NCBI RefSeq assembly: GCF_004345265.1
Contig: NZ_SLUM01000023.1
Span: 1 to 64,000, forward strand
Direction of reading: 5' to 3'
Source of the DNA: Allofournierella massiliensis
GTDB taxonomy: Bacteria; Bacillota; Clostridia; Oscillospirales; Ruminococcaceae
DNA length: 64,000 nt
Under the pieces are notes generated by a model that saw only the letters and a list, made by a program, of their open reading frames with translations, made no database searches and was not told where the DNA came from. Position numbers and translations under genes: made by a program. Within the stretch, counting starts at the first letter, position 1; every line of letters starts with the position of its first letter. Shown here piece after piece: positions 42,547 through 50,976 of this stretch.

Positions 42547-42777
42547 ATGAAGAAGTTTACCAGCTGCATCCGCAGCAAAGCGAACGGCCTCGCGCTTCGG
42601 GCCCGTATGGCGCTCTCCAACCAGCGCGGCGATTTCTACATCTCTGATGCGGTCAAAATCATCATCGCCGTTGTGCTGGGCGCCCTGCTGCTGGCGGCCC
42701 TGACCCTCATCTTCAACGATACGGTCATCCCCCGGATCACGCAGGAGATCGAGGGCCTGTTTGGCGCGGCCAACTAA
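42547..42777 (+). CDS. Flp-pilin-like protein (DUF6133-like)
   Basis: 76 residues: basic leader of about 28 residues ending SNQRG, then DFYISDAVKIIIAVVLGALL, a single long hydrophobic helix, and a short C-terminus. The RG|D junction equals the RG|E junctions of the TadE/TadF-like proteins and fits cleavage by the locus prepilin peptidase. Size matches Flp pilins, although the usual Glu at +5 is not seen. Best candidate for the major pilin. AGGAGG precedes the ATG. Confidence 0.72.
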   Translation: MKKFTSCIRSKANGLALRARMALSNQRGDFYISDAVKIIIAVVLGALLLAALTLIFNDTVIPRITQEIEGLFGAAN

Positions 42778-42801
42778 GGGCTTGTTCGCTTAAATGCCGT
42801 C

Positions 42802-42848
42802 AGCGGGGATCAGCTTGTGGACATCCACAGCTGGTCCCCGCTTTTTTA
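42802..42848 (+). terminator. strong terminator at end of the Tad locus
   Basis: AGCGGGGA / TCCCCGCT (42802-42809 with 42835-42842), extended inside by CAGCT / AGCTG and TGGA / TCCA, followed by six T. Confidence 0.85.
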
Positions 42849-42880
42849 TTTTCTCAAAAAACGACTATTGGAGGTAGAGG

Positions 42881-43228
42881 ATGAAAACATCCTGCAAATT
42901 TTATTCCTTTCTGCGGGCCGTCCGTGGGAACTGGCGCAATGCCATCTTTGTCAGCTGTGGCTGCGATGCCTGTATGTATGGCTGGGAGAAGCCCTGTTCC
43001 GGATTCCTGCTGACAGTGGATGAGTGCGGGCAGGTCATGCTTCTGCCTGCGGAAACCATCCATGAACTGACCGGCGAGGAAGTAGAGCCCGCCGAGTGCA
43101 GCGCCGTCCTGTCGCACCGCTCTTTTGACGCCGCTTTTTCCAAGTACATCGAATGGCATGCGCCGGACCCTTCCGCATGTACGCTCAGGCAGCTTTGTCT
43201 GGACCCTAGCTGCAGCCAGAACAGCTGA
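42881..43228 (+). CDS. small Cys-rich protein of unknown function
   Basis: 115 residues with eight or more cysteines, including VSCGCDACMYG near residue 30 and LCLDPSCSQ near the end, which suggests metal binding or disulfides. No signal peptide. GGAGGTAGAGG precedes the ATG. Begins the accessory block behind the Tad terminator. Not recognised. Confidence 0.6.
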   Translation: MKTSCKFYSFLRAVRGNWRNAIFVSCGCDACMYGWEKPCSGFLLTVDECGQVMLLPAETIHELTGEEVEPAECSAVLSHRSFDAAFSKYIEWHAPDPSACTLRQLCLDPSCSQNS

Positions 43229-43288
43229 TTTTTACACAGAAAGACGCCATCGCGCCGCCTTTGGTGCGTCTTTGGAGGTGATGATTTT

Positions 43289-43705
43289 ATGATGAAGCAA
43301 AAAACGATCAAGTGTCCTTATTGCCATGCCAATGCCTCTCTCCGTCCGGCCAGCGTGGTTTACGGCTTGAACCGCCGATCCCAGGGGAAATTTCTCTACC
43401 TCTGCGACCGCTGGCCCGCCTGCGATGCCTATGTGAGCGCCCATGACAGGACGCACCGGCCTATGGGAACTTTGGCAAATGGAGATCTCCGGCACAAGCG
43501 CATTTTGGCGCACCGGGCATTGGAACAGCTGCGGCAGAGCCGGCACATGGAAAAATGGGAGGTCTACATCTGGCTCCAGGCGAAGCTGGGGCTGGATGAA
43601 CGGCAGACCCATATCGGCCAGTTTTCCGAATGGATGTGCGATGAGGTCGTCCGCCTCTGCAGGCAGGCCTCAGCTCCTCCAGCCGCCGGACAGGCGGCAG
43701 CCTGA
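43289..43705 (+). CDS. zinc-ribbon protein (DUF3268-like)
   Basis: 138 residues: N-terminal zinc ribbon KCPYCHANASL...YLCDRWPACDAYV, the CxxC...C-x5-C pattern of topoisomerase-type zinc fingers, then a helical C-terminal half. It resembles DUF3268-type zinc-finger proteins of phages and conjugative elements. GGAGGTGATGATTTT lies before the ATG. Possibly binds single-stranded DNA. Confidence 0.7.
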   Translation: MMKQKTIKCPYCHANASLRPASVVYGLNRRSQGKFLYLCDRWPACDAYVSAHDRTHRPMGTLANGDLRHKRILAHRALEQLRQSRHMEKWEVYIWLQAKLGLDERQTHIGQFSEWMCDEVVRLCRQASAPPAAGQAAA

Positions 43706-43719
43706 CGGGAGGTGAGCAA

Positions 43720-44295
43720 ATGACCAGTCTGACGAAACAGCAGCAGGAACTCGTTGCTCAAAACCTGCCGGTGGTGCATTGGGTGATCTGCGATTATATC
43801 CATGTGAATCCGACTATCTGCGGCCTGGAGTACAGCGATCTGTTCCAGGAGGGGTGCGTCTGGCTCTGCAAAGCCGCGGCCACCTTTAAGGATGATGGGC
43901 GGGCGCAGTTTGCCACCTACGCCAAAACGGTCGTAAAAAACGGGCTTCTGTCCTATTGCCGGACGATCTGTAACAGGGGCAAGATGTTCAGCCGGCTCAT
44001 TATTGGGGAGCATGGGGAACTGGCCGCCGATGGCGAAGCCCTGGAGCCGCAGTCCGACGTATTTGACGCTCAGGTGTCCCTGATGGAAACGCTGTCGCTT
44101 CTGGAGGCCAGCAAGCAGGACTATGACGGTGTGGCCCGGCTTGGGATAGAGGCTCTGGCACTCAAGCTTCAGGGAATGCGGGTCACGGATATTGCGGAAC
44201 TCTACCAGGTTCCGCCCTCTCATGTGGGTGCATGGATCTCTCGCTCGGTCGCCAAACTGCGCAGCGACCCCCGCTTTCTGGCAAGCCTGCTTTGA
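43720..44295 (+). CDS. sigma-70-like factor 1
   Basis: 191 residues with a sigma region 2-like part (EYSDLFQEGCVWLCKAAATF...FATYAKTVVKNGLLSYCR) and a C-terminal region 4-like helix-turn-helix (RVTDIAELYQVPPSHVGAWI). Length is that of an ECF or SigH-like factor. GGGAGGTGAGCAA precedes the ATG. It may direct RNA polymerase to element promoters. Confidence 0.78.
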   Translation: MTSLTKQQQELVAQNLPVVHWVICDYIHVNPTICGLEYSDLFQEGCVWLCKAAATFKDDGRAQFATYAKTVVKNGLLSYCRTICNRGKMFSRLIIGEHGELAADGEALEPQSDVFDAQVSLMETLSLLEASKQDYDGVARLGIEALALKLQGMRVTDIAELYQVPPSHVGAWISRSVAKLRSDPRFLASLL

Positions 44296-44354
44296 ATCTG
44301 TTGAAAACCACGGCCTTCCCGCAGTAAAGGATATATAAAAGGAGGCATTGATCA

Positions 44355-45056
44355 ATGGAACAGAAAACCTTATATACTGCAATCGGCCGTCTGGAGCGGG
44401 AAACCAATGGCTGCGGCCGGTCCTGCCCGGTCATCCGCCTTGGCGGTCAGCCCTACATGGTGGATATGCAGGAGCTGGTCGTCTGGACTGCCCTGAATTG
44501 GCGGATCTCCAAGTGGGAGGACATTTCTTTTCAGTGTGATAGGCTGGCCTCATCTATGGGCGGCGCTGTCAGCCGGCCCTGGGATGCCTGCGTGAACCGT
44601 CTGCTTACCCGCGGCCTGCTGGTCTCCGGCTGCGGAGAGACCGAATACGATGCGCTGTATGATCTATTGAGTTCCCTGGGCATCATTCCTACCAGCGGCT
44701 CTGCCCTGGTGCGCGGCGTATCGTTTATGAAGCTGGTATTCAGCCGTCGGGTTTCAGTCGGGCAGGCGCTGAAGCTGTTTCGCAAAGACCGCCGGACCGA
44801 CTATGAATCCCGCGTCATGCGGCTTTCCCGGCAGGCCCTGCTTTCCACTGCTGAAATCATCAAATGTGTGGAGCAGGATGTCTTCTCCCTCCCCAGTGAG
44901 CGGGTCCTGATGGAGAAGGTGTATGGCGACAGCGAGACCACCTGCCAGAATATCGCCAGCCTGATGAAGAACAGCCGGAGCAGCCAGGCGGTAACGCTGG
45001 CCGTTGCCAACTTGTATCTGCGCCAGCAAATCATTTTTGAAAGGATCAGCACATGA
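44355..45056 (+). CDS. uncharacterised element protein
   Basis: 233 residues, mostly helical, no membrane segment. The first half has a winged-helix feel (DISFQCDRLASSMGGAVSRPWDACVNRLLTRGLLV), a plan seen in replication or regulatory proteins of elements; the C-terminal part is basic and helical. GGAGGCATTGATCA precedes the ATG, and the 3' end overlaps the next gene by 4 bases. Not recognised. Confidence 0.6.
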   Translation: MEQKTLYTAIGRLERETNGCGRSCPVIRLGGQPYMVDMQELVVWTALNWRISKWEDISFQCDRLASSMGGAVSRPWDACVNRLLTRGLLVSGCGETEYDALYDLLSSLGIIPTSGSALVRGVSFMKLVFSRRVSVGQALKLFRKDRRTDYESRVMRLSRQALLSTAEIIKCVEQDVFSLPSERVLMEKVYGDSETTCQNIASLMKNSRSSQAVTLAVANLYLRQQIIFERIST

Positions 45057-45556
45057 AAAACCAATGGAGTCAATTTCCCTTTGTCCTGCGGCGCAAGATC
45101 CTGCTGACATTCCTGGCTGGGATCGCCAGCATAGCAGTCAGCCTTGTGATCTTCACTGTCGCCGCAGACCGCATTCTTTTGGTGCTGGGTGGATTCATTT
45201 TTGCCGCTTCTCTGGTGCTGGGCAGCAGCCTGTGGCGCACCGCTGCCCGGGGCCAGTACGAAGTGGTGGAAGGGATCTGCGCCAGTGTCAGCACCCCTAT
45301 GCTGCGTCGTTACCGCAAGATCCAGCTGATTGATGAACAGGGTGCGGAGCGCACCTTGCTGTTGAGCAAAACTGCCAAGTTCCAGATTGGCGCCCGCTAC
45401 CGCTTTTATTTTCAAAAAGGGAGCCGGCCTGCCGTCGGGAACGACTATCTGGACGCTGCCCTCTCCACCAATAGTTTTCTTGGATACGAGGTACTGGAGG
45501 ACGCAGCATCCTGTGATGAAGAGCTGGAAAGCAGGGAGCAAACACCCCATGAGTAA
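45053..45556 (+). CDS. small membrane protein of unknown function
   Basis: 167 residues with two membrane helices (about 16-35 and 40-60) and a cytoplasmic or surface C-terminal domain with a beta-rich OB-like feel (QYEVVEGICASVSTPMLRRY...RYRFYFQKG). Translationally coupled to the gene before it. Not recognised. Confidence 0.6.
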   Translation: MKNQWSQFPFVLRRKILLTFLAGIASIAVSLVIFTVAADRILLVLGGFIFAASLVLGSSLWRTAARGQYEVVEGICASVSTPMLRRYRKIQLIDEQGAERTLLLSKTAKFQIGARYRFYFQKGSRPAVGNDYLDAALSTNSFLGYEVLEDAASCDEELESREQTPHE

Positions 45557-45744
45557 AGAAAAGGGATACGGCACCAAAGTCATAGTTCTATTGTACCCGA
45601 AGGGACATTACAAGTAAACTTTGACTGATATGCCCATCTTTCATTCAACATATATACTACAACATAAAAATTACCTAATTGTGCAGAAAATAAAAATCCT
45701 TCTCCTATTTAATAGGCGGAATACTTAAAAGGAGGTCCACCCCA

Positions 45745-46350
45745 ATGTATAAGCCCCACACCATTGAGCAATACAAGATCCAGCGTTTTCTGGACGAAAC
45801 CTTTGCGATGGAGCATTTCCTGGTCTCACCGCTGTCCCGCACCTCGCTCTTGCTGGAGGATGAAACCGGCGAGCAACTTGCTTTCGGCTTTTTGGATGAC
45901 GAAGTGCGTGAGATCCCGCTCCCACCGCCGGCCGCCCCGGAAGAAATCAAAGATTTCATCCGGCGTTTCCGGGCCCTCAATCCCAAACCGCGTCTGCGTA
46001 CCTTTGAAGATATTACCCGCTGGTGGCTGGACCACCCCAATCCTCTGACCTACCAGCAAGCCCTTGGGCTGTCGGACGAGCTCTACCGCCATTTTCTTTC
46101 CCACTCCATGATCGAAGAGGAAGACGCTTATCGTCTGGCTTCTTCCGGTCTTATCAGTGAAGATGATTACCGGGATATTCAGCTCTGGTATCTCAACGGC
46201 AACACCGCCGCCCGCTGGCTCGGTCCACTCGGCGTAGATGGGACAGGCAATCTCTATGGCCTGACATTCGGCTACGGGACACCGGCAGCCCGTACACTCA
46301 GATTCTATCTGCTGGATGATTACTACCGCTACATGAACCATATATTGTGA
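45745..46350 (+). CDS. uncharacterised soluble protein
   Basis: 201 residues, acidic, with DETFAMEHFLVSPLSRTSLLL near the start and a C-terminal RTLRFYLLDDYYRYMNHIL. No transmembrane segment or known motif. GGAGGTCCACCCCA precedes the ATG; a 190-base AT-rich upstream region may contain its promoter. Not recognised. Confidence 0.6.
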   Translation: MYKPHTIEQYKIQRFLDETFAMEHFLVSPLSRTSLLLEDETGEQLAFGFLDDEVREIPLPPPAAPEEIKDFIRRFRALNPKPRLRTFEDITRWWLDHPNPLTYQQALGLSDELYRHFLSHSMIEEEDAYRLASSGLISEDDYRDIQLWYLNGNTAARWLGPLGVDGTGNLYGLTFGYGTPAARTLRFYLLDDYYRYMNHIL

Positions 46351-46389
46351 TTCGCCTTGCTCGAATATCTATATATAGTATTATGCTAC

Positions 46390-46418
46390 TTGACAAATAC
46401 AAGATATAGTGTTACACT
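46390..46418 (+). promoter_or_regulatory. promoter of the ssb transcript
   Basis: TTGACA (46390-46395), 17-base spacer, TACACT (46413-46418). It gives a leader of about 200 bases before ssb. Confidence 0.65.
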
Positions 46419-46424
46419 TACTTT

Positions 46425-46623
46425 GTAATTGATTTTTGTGCGTTCCCCATGTGGGATACAGACTAAGCTTCTGTACCGCAGATTAAAAATCTGCATTGCA
46501 CACGCAGTCAAGGTTGTATGCTGTATCAAGTGTCAGTGGTATTGCCGCGCCCTTTCGGGGCTGGTATCTGCTGGCACTTTTTATATATAGATATGAACGC
46601 CAACGGCGAAGAAAGGAAGTGTT
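46425..46623 (+). other. structured leader with internal terminator before ssb
   Basis: Contains TACAGA / TCTGTA (46457-46462 with 46470-46475), GCAGATT / AATCTGC (46478-46484 with 46488-46494) and a long imperfect hairpin 46528-46579 (AAGTG...CACTT) followed by TTTTATATAT, which looks like an intrinsic terminator. The ssb start lies 40 bases further. Attenuation or antitermination of ssb is likely. Confidence 0.55.
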
Positions 46624-47031
46624 ATGGCACAAATCGTTGTATTTGGCCGAGTCATGCACGAGCTTGTCCCGAAAGAGGGCCAGTCAAAACAGCAATATGT
46701 CTGTTTCGACCTGATGGAGCGTTCCGGCAACACCCCGCCGGACTACTACCAGGTATGGGCCCGCGGTGACGATGTTACCCGGCTCATGCGGCTCAAGGTC
46801 AAAAAGGGAAGCATGATCTGGCTCACCGGATCGCAAAAACTGGTGGATGTTCGCCAAAAGGACGGAACCACAGTCAAGAAGCTGAAGATATGGCTGACGG
46901 ACTTTGGATTTCTCCCCGGGCAGTCCTCCAAAGCAAAATCCGAAAGTGAACAGCATGACCCTGACGAAGCGGCGCCTGTTCCGTCACCTCCCGAGGTGAT
47001 GAATGGCGACCGCGAACCCCTGCCGGAATAA
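46624..47031 (+). CDS. ssb: single-stranded DNA-binding protein
   Basis: 135 residues with an OB fold of the SSB type (VVFGRVMHELVPKEGQSKQQYVCFDL, YYQVWARGDD, GSMIWLTGSQKLVDVRQKDG) and an acidic/Pro-rich tail that ends DREPLPE rather than the canonical DDDIPF. AAAGGAAG precedes the ATG. Element SSBs protect the incoming strand during transfer. Confidence 0.82.
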   Translation: MAQIVVFGRVMHELVPKEGQSKQQYVCFDLMERSGNTPPDYYQVWARGDDVTRLMRLKVKKGSMIWLTGSQKLVDVRQKDGTTVKKLKIWLTDFGFLPGQSSKAKSESEQHDPDEAAPVPSPPEVMNGDREPLPE

Positions 47032-47044
47032 AATCCGGCGCAGC

Positions 47045-47105
47045 AGAGGGACCGTATCAAGTTTTCAGAATGATCTGAAGCTTGGTGCGGTCCCTCTTTT
47101 TTTGT
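47045..47105 (+). terminator. terminator of ssb
   Basis: AGAGGGACCG / CGGTCCCTCT (47045-47054 with 47088-47097), inner TTCAGA / TCTGAA, followed by eight T. Confidence 0.85.
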
Positions 47106-47140
47106 TTTCAGGCAAAATCTAAAGGAAGGACGGTAAGAAA

Positions 47141-47956
47141 ATGAGTAATGACAAGGGACTTTTGAGCGGCAGCATCACCATCTTGATCGGTGCTGTCATC
47201 GCCATCATGGCTCTGGTGCGCGGGCCGTGGCAGGCGTGGTTGCTGATTGGGGTATTCACCCTTTGGGGGCTTTGGGTCGTTTTGATCCTCCTGCTCCCGT
47301 ATATGCAGCAAGCCAAACGCCGCCGGCAGCGCCAACAGAGAGAACGCCGGCTACTCGCTGAAGGCATTGCCCAGAGCACATTCCAGGTCCCGGAACTGGA
47401 GGAACCTGTTTCAGACGACCTGCTGCTCCGCTATGCCAACCACCGGATTCTGACCTATCTGCGCTCGTCGTATTCTGACGCCTGCTTTGAGTGGTGTGAG
47501 AAGCGGCCGGCAGAGCTGATCCGCACCAATGGCACTGGGCGCATCCGGCTTCACAATGTAGATGGATTCGACCATGCAGACATCACATTTGGCCAGGACG
47601 CAACCATCAAATGTGACCTGCTCAAAATCGTGCCTCTGTCCAAAGCAGGTACAGAACAGGACGATGAGGCCAATATCCCGCCCAACAGGCGCCCCATCGA
47701 TCCGCGCGTTTGGTATGAAAACTGCGGGCGCGAAATCATGGAAACGCTGATCGCCGACCTGAATTCCCGTGGGCACAGCAAGCTCACACTGCGGGAAAAC
47801 GGCGACATCTGCATCCAGCAGGACGATGAACTGGTACCGCAGGAACATCTTTCGAACTTTCCCGCGAGGGTCTACTGGCCCTGCTTGGTGGAAGTGTTTG
47901 AAAGCACGGGCCTGTCGGCTGAAACCACGGCGCAGGGCATCCAGGTCTCCTGGTGA
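47141..47956 (+). CDS. membrane protein with cytoplasmic domain, unknown
   Basis: 271 residues: two membrane helices (about 8-26 and 30-52), an Arg/Gln-rich basic stretch (QAKRRRQRQQRERRLL), then a 200-residue soluble domain. AAAGGAAGGACGG precedes the ATG. Not recognised. Confidence 0.6.
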   Translation: MSNDKGLLSGSITILIGAVIAIMALVRGPWQAWLLIGVFTLWGLWVVLILLLPYMQQAKRRRQRQQRERRLLAEGIAQSTFQVPELEEPVSDDLLLRYANHRILTYLRSSYSDACFEWCEKRPAELIRTNGTGRIRLHNVDGFDHADITFGQDATIKCDLLKIVPLSKAGTEQDDEANIPPNRRPIDPRVWYENCGREIMETLIADLNSRGHSKLTLRENGDICIQQDDELVPQEHLSNFPARVYWPCLVEVFESTGLSAETTAQGIQVSW

Positions 47957-47989
47957 CCGCCATCACCCAGAGAGGGGAGTGAAATAACA

Positions 47990-49063
47990 ATGAAATCAGG
48001 GATCAGTCTTGTAGACATGGCAAAGGAGATCCAGCGCCAGGCTGATTTGAAAGCCGACTATATGCTGGACACCCGCAGCCTTCGTCTGGAGCCTTTTGAC
48101 TCGAAGCTGTACCTCAACGCCTATGACCAATCCGGTGTCCCGGCGCTTGAACCGCTGGAGGTCAATTCCATTGCCCACCGGCAGATTGGCACACACCTGA
48201 AGATCCCGGCAGCCTACTATGACAAGATGCTGGAGAAATATCCCCAGCTGCTGGCGCAGAATGTGAACGCCTGGTTCCAGCGGGAGCCCTCTGTCCGTAT
48301 GATCCGCACCATTGAGGGTACGGCACGGGCATTTTTGAGCAACCGCTACCGGCGCATTGACAACCTTGATATTGCGAGCATCGTCCTTCCTGTCCTTCAG
48401 GATATGGAGGGAATGCACTTTGAGAGCTGCCAGCTCACGGAAAGCCGCATGTATATCAAGGTAGTCAACACCCGCCTGGAGGCCGAGGTCGTGCCAGGCG
48501 ACATCGTTCAGTCCGGCATCATCATCAGCAACAGCGAGGTGGGACTCGGTTCGGTGAACATCCAGCCGCTGGTCTACCGGCTGGTGTGCAGTAACGGAAT
48601 GGTCGTAAATGATGCTCAGACACGCCGCACTCATGTGGGCCGCGTCAACGAGGCTTCGGAGAACTATCAGCTGTATTCGGAAAAGACGCTGGAAGCAGAC
48701 GACAAAGCCTTTGCCATGAAGATCCAGGACACGGTGCGGGCCGTGGTAGACGAGGTGCGCTTTACCCGTGTAGTCAACATGATGCGGGAGGCCAAAGATG
48801 CCCGCATGAATACCACCGATGTCCCCGGCATTGTCAAGCTGGTCAGCAAGGACTTCCACATAACTGATGAGGAAAGCTCCGGTGTGCTGCAGCGGCTGAT
48901 CGAGGGCAACGACCTGACGCTCTATGGTTTATCCAACGCGGTGACCCGCCACAGCCAGGATGTCCCGGACTATGACCGGGCGACTGCGCTGGAGGGCATC
49001 GGTTACAACATTCTCTCCATGCCGGCAAGGCAGTGGAGCCGTATCAACCAGCTGGCCGCCTGA
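47990..49063 (+). CDS. DUF932 family protein
   Basis: 357 residues of the DUF932 (phage/plasmid-like protein) type: SYRRIDNLDI-like SNRYRRIDNLDIASIVLPVL, GLGSVNIQPLVYRLVCSNGMV, and DYDRATALEGIGYNIL. Members are widespread on plasmids, phages and ICEs and of unknown function. GAGAGGGGAGTG precedes the ATG. Confidence 0.85.
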   Translation: MKSGISLVDMAKEIQRQADLKADYMLDTRSLRLEPFDSKLYLNAYDQSGVPALEPLEVNSIAHRQIGTHLKIPAAYYDKMLEKYPQLLAQNVNAWFQREPSVRMIRTIEGTARAFLSNRYRRIDNLDIASIVLPVLQDMEGMHFESCQLTESRMYIKVVNTRLEAEVVPGDIVQSGIIISNSEVGLGSVNIQPLVYRLVCSNGMVVNDAQTRRTHVGRVNEASENYQLYSEKTLEADDKAFAMKIQDTVRAVVDEVRFTRVVNMMREAKDARMNTTDVPGIVKLVSKDFHITDEESSGVLQRLIEGNDLTLYGLSNAVTRHSQDVPDYDRATALEGIGYNILSMPARQWSRINQLAA

Positions 49064-49101
49064 GTGGCTGCCAACCATCCAATTTTAAGGAGGAACTAAC
49101 T

Positions 49102-49947
49102 ATGTACGAACAGAACACTTCTATGATGAACACTCCTGAGCGGAACACTTTCCTGCTCCCTGCGATGGTGGAGGGTGATTTCAGCAGCGATGAGATCGCA
49201 GAGGATGCGGACGGCCTGCAGATGATGAGTTTCCAGCGGGTGAAAATTCCCGCCGGCGGCGCCCTGCAGTTTGAGATCCCCACGGAAGACCCCGACAATC
49301 CGGATTATGCCCGGACCCTGGAAGGAGTCATTCTCTACAATCATTCTGCCTATACCCTGTGGCCGGAAGGCAGCGAGTATGACGAGGACACCAAGCCTCT
49401 CTGCTCTTCTGTGGACGGCAAGACCGGCATCGGGGAGCCGGGCGGCGCCTGCGCCACCTGCCCGATGAACGCATACGGTTCGGCCAGAGACGGCGGCCGC
49501 GGCAAGGCCTGCAAGAATATGCGGGACATCTACCTGCTGCGCAGCGGCGAGTATATGCCTCTGCTGATTTCTCTGCCGCCTACCAGCATCAAGCCGTTCA
49601 AGGAGTTCCTGAACCGGGCCTTTGTCTACCGCCGGCGCGCCACCTATGGCAGCCTGATCCAGATCGGGCTCAAGAAAGAGAACAATGGCAGCAACGACTA
49701 CAGCGTTGCCACCTTCCGACTTTTACGCGACTTTGAGGGCGAGGAACTGGCTCAGATCCGCGCCTATGCCAATGGCTTTAAGGAGCAGATCAAGGCCATC
49801 AACATCCAGCGGGCTCTGATCAACGAGGAGCAGCGTACCAACGACTGTGACTATGTGATCCCGGAGTCCGCCACAGCGCCTGGCAGCCCCGATGGGAGCT
49901 ATGTGGTCGGTGAAATTGACGGCAACTACGAGAAGTTGCCCGCGTAA
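49102..49947 (+). CDS. uncharacterised Cys-motif protein
   Basis: 281 residues with a cluster GGACATCPMNAYGSA...GGRGKACKNMRDIYLLRSGE (three Cys plus a fourth upstream at KPLCSS), which could bind zinc or an iron-sulfur cluster. The rest is alpha/beta. AAGGAGGAACTAACT precedes ATG 49102, which is preferred to the upstream in-frame start. Similar proteins sit beside DUF932 in phages and elements; function unknown. Confidence 0.65.
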   Translation: MYEQNTSMMNTPERNTFLLPAMVEGDFSSDEIAEDADGLQMMSFQRVKIPAGGALQFEIPTEDPDNPDYARTLEGVILYNHSAYTLWPEGSEYDEDTKPLCSSVDGKTGIGEPGGACATCPMNAYGSARDGGRGKACKNMRDIYLLRSGEYMPLLISLPPTSIKPFKEFLNRAFVYRRRATYGSLIQIGLKKENNGSNDYSVATFRLLRDFEGEELAQIRAYANGFKEQIKAINIQRALINEEQRTNDCDYVIPESATAPGSPDGSYVVGEIDGNYEKLPA

Positions 49948-49985
49948 TGAGTTTTGTTGCGGCCTCAGCCGCATGACATGTCATC

Positions 49986-50026
49986 AAGGGATACCTTCGG
50001 CCTACGCCGGGGGTATCCCTTTTTTG
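49986..50026 (+). terminator. terminator after the Cys-motif gene
   Basis: AAGGGATACC / GGTATCCCTT (49986-49995 with 50012-50021) followed by TTTTTT. Confidence 0.85.
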
Positions 50027-50048
50027 CTTTAGACTGGAGGAAATATAT

Positions 50049-50588
50049 ATGTTATGTGAAGTACCGTTAACAAAGGAGCAACAGGAGTTTGCTGCTGAAC
50101 ATCACGGCTTGGTCTATAGATTCTTGAACGACAACCATCTTCCGGAAGACGAGTTTTATGATGTGGTCATCTTCCCTTACCTGAAGGCAGTGCGGGATTA
50201 CTGCGATAATACATCTGCCCAAGAGTATTCTTTCAGCACTATCGCCATAAGGCAAATGAGGTTTCGCCTCTATGACTATTTCCGTAGTCAAGAACGCCAC
50301 AAGCGCAACGCTGAAATCCTCAGCATTCACATCGGCCTGTACCCGGACGGTGTGCCCCTGGAGGAACTGCTGCCGGCGCCGGATGATCTGATGCAGGAAT
50401 TGGAAATGAAGCAGCTGCTTCATGACCTGGCTGGCCGTGTTTCCAGGCAGCAAATGAACATCGTCCGCATGAAGGGCTGCGGCTACGGCATCCGCGAGAT
50501 CGCCAGCCGTGAAAAGCTCCCCATGAAACGCATCAAGGAGCTTCTGGAAGAGGTTCGCGCGGTGTTTCTGGAGTTGTGCTATGAGTAA
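50049..50588 (+). CDS. sigma-70-like factor 2
   Basis: 179 residues: region 2-like FSTIAIRQMRFRLYDYFRSQE and a C-terminal helix-turn-helix region 4-like part (RQQMNIVRMKGCGYGIREIASREKLPMKRI). CTGGAGG precedes the ATG. A second sigma-like factor on this element besides the one at 43,720. Confidence 0.75.
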   Translation: MLCEVPLTKEQQEFAAEHHGLVYRFLNDNHLPEDEFYDVVIFPYLKAVRDYCDNTSAQEYSFSTIAIRQMRFRLYDYFRSQERHKRNAEILSIHIGLYPDGVPLEELLPAPDDLMQELEMKQLLHDLAGRVSRQQMNIVRMKGCGYGIREIASREKLPMKRIKELLEEVRAVFLELCYE

Positions 50589-50641
50589 ATGCCTGCCGTC
50601 CCCGGCAGGCCAATGTCAAAAATGAATGGAGGCTGATTATT

Positions 50642-50887
50642 ATGACGAAATCGAAAAAATCCATTGTAATGCACGGAATGCTTTTGTGCCCGCTGGTTCT
50701 CGGCCACTGCGCCTTCCTGCGTGCCAACGGCTCCGACTACCGGACCTCGCCTGTTGTGGCGATCCACGAGCAGTCCGGGGATCTGGTGCATTTCGAAACG
50801 CTCAACTCCAACTACTTCCTTTCGATGGACCCTTTCCCGCTGGCGGCCGCCAGCCCGCTCCCGACGGTTCTGGCCGCGTGCGCGTAG
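50642..50887 (+). CDS. small protein of unknown function
   Basis: 81 residues with a basic start and a compact, possibly beta-rich body (YRTSPVVAIHEQSGDLVHFETLNSNYFLSM) . TGGAGGCTGATTATT precedes the ATG. Such short proteins are frequent in the accessory blocks of these elements. Not recognised. Confidence 0.55.
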   Translation: MTKSKKSIVMHGMLLCPLVLGHCAFLRANGSDYRTSPVVAIHEQSGDLVHFETLNSNYFLSMDPFPLAAASPLPTVLAACA

Positions 50888-50976
50888 AGAAGTCAAAATA
50901 ATAAGGGGTAATGCCCCATAGGTCCCGGCCGTGGCAGGCGCACTTGTCTGCCGCGGCCTTTTTTATGGAGGAATGT

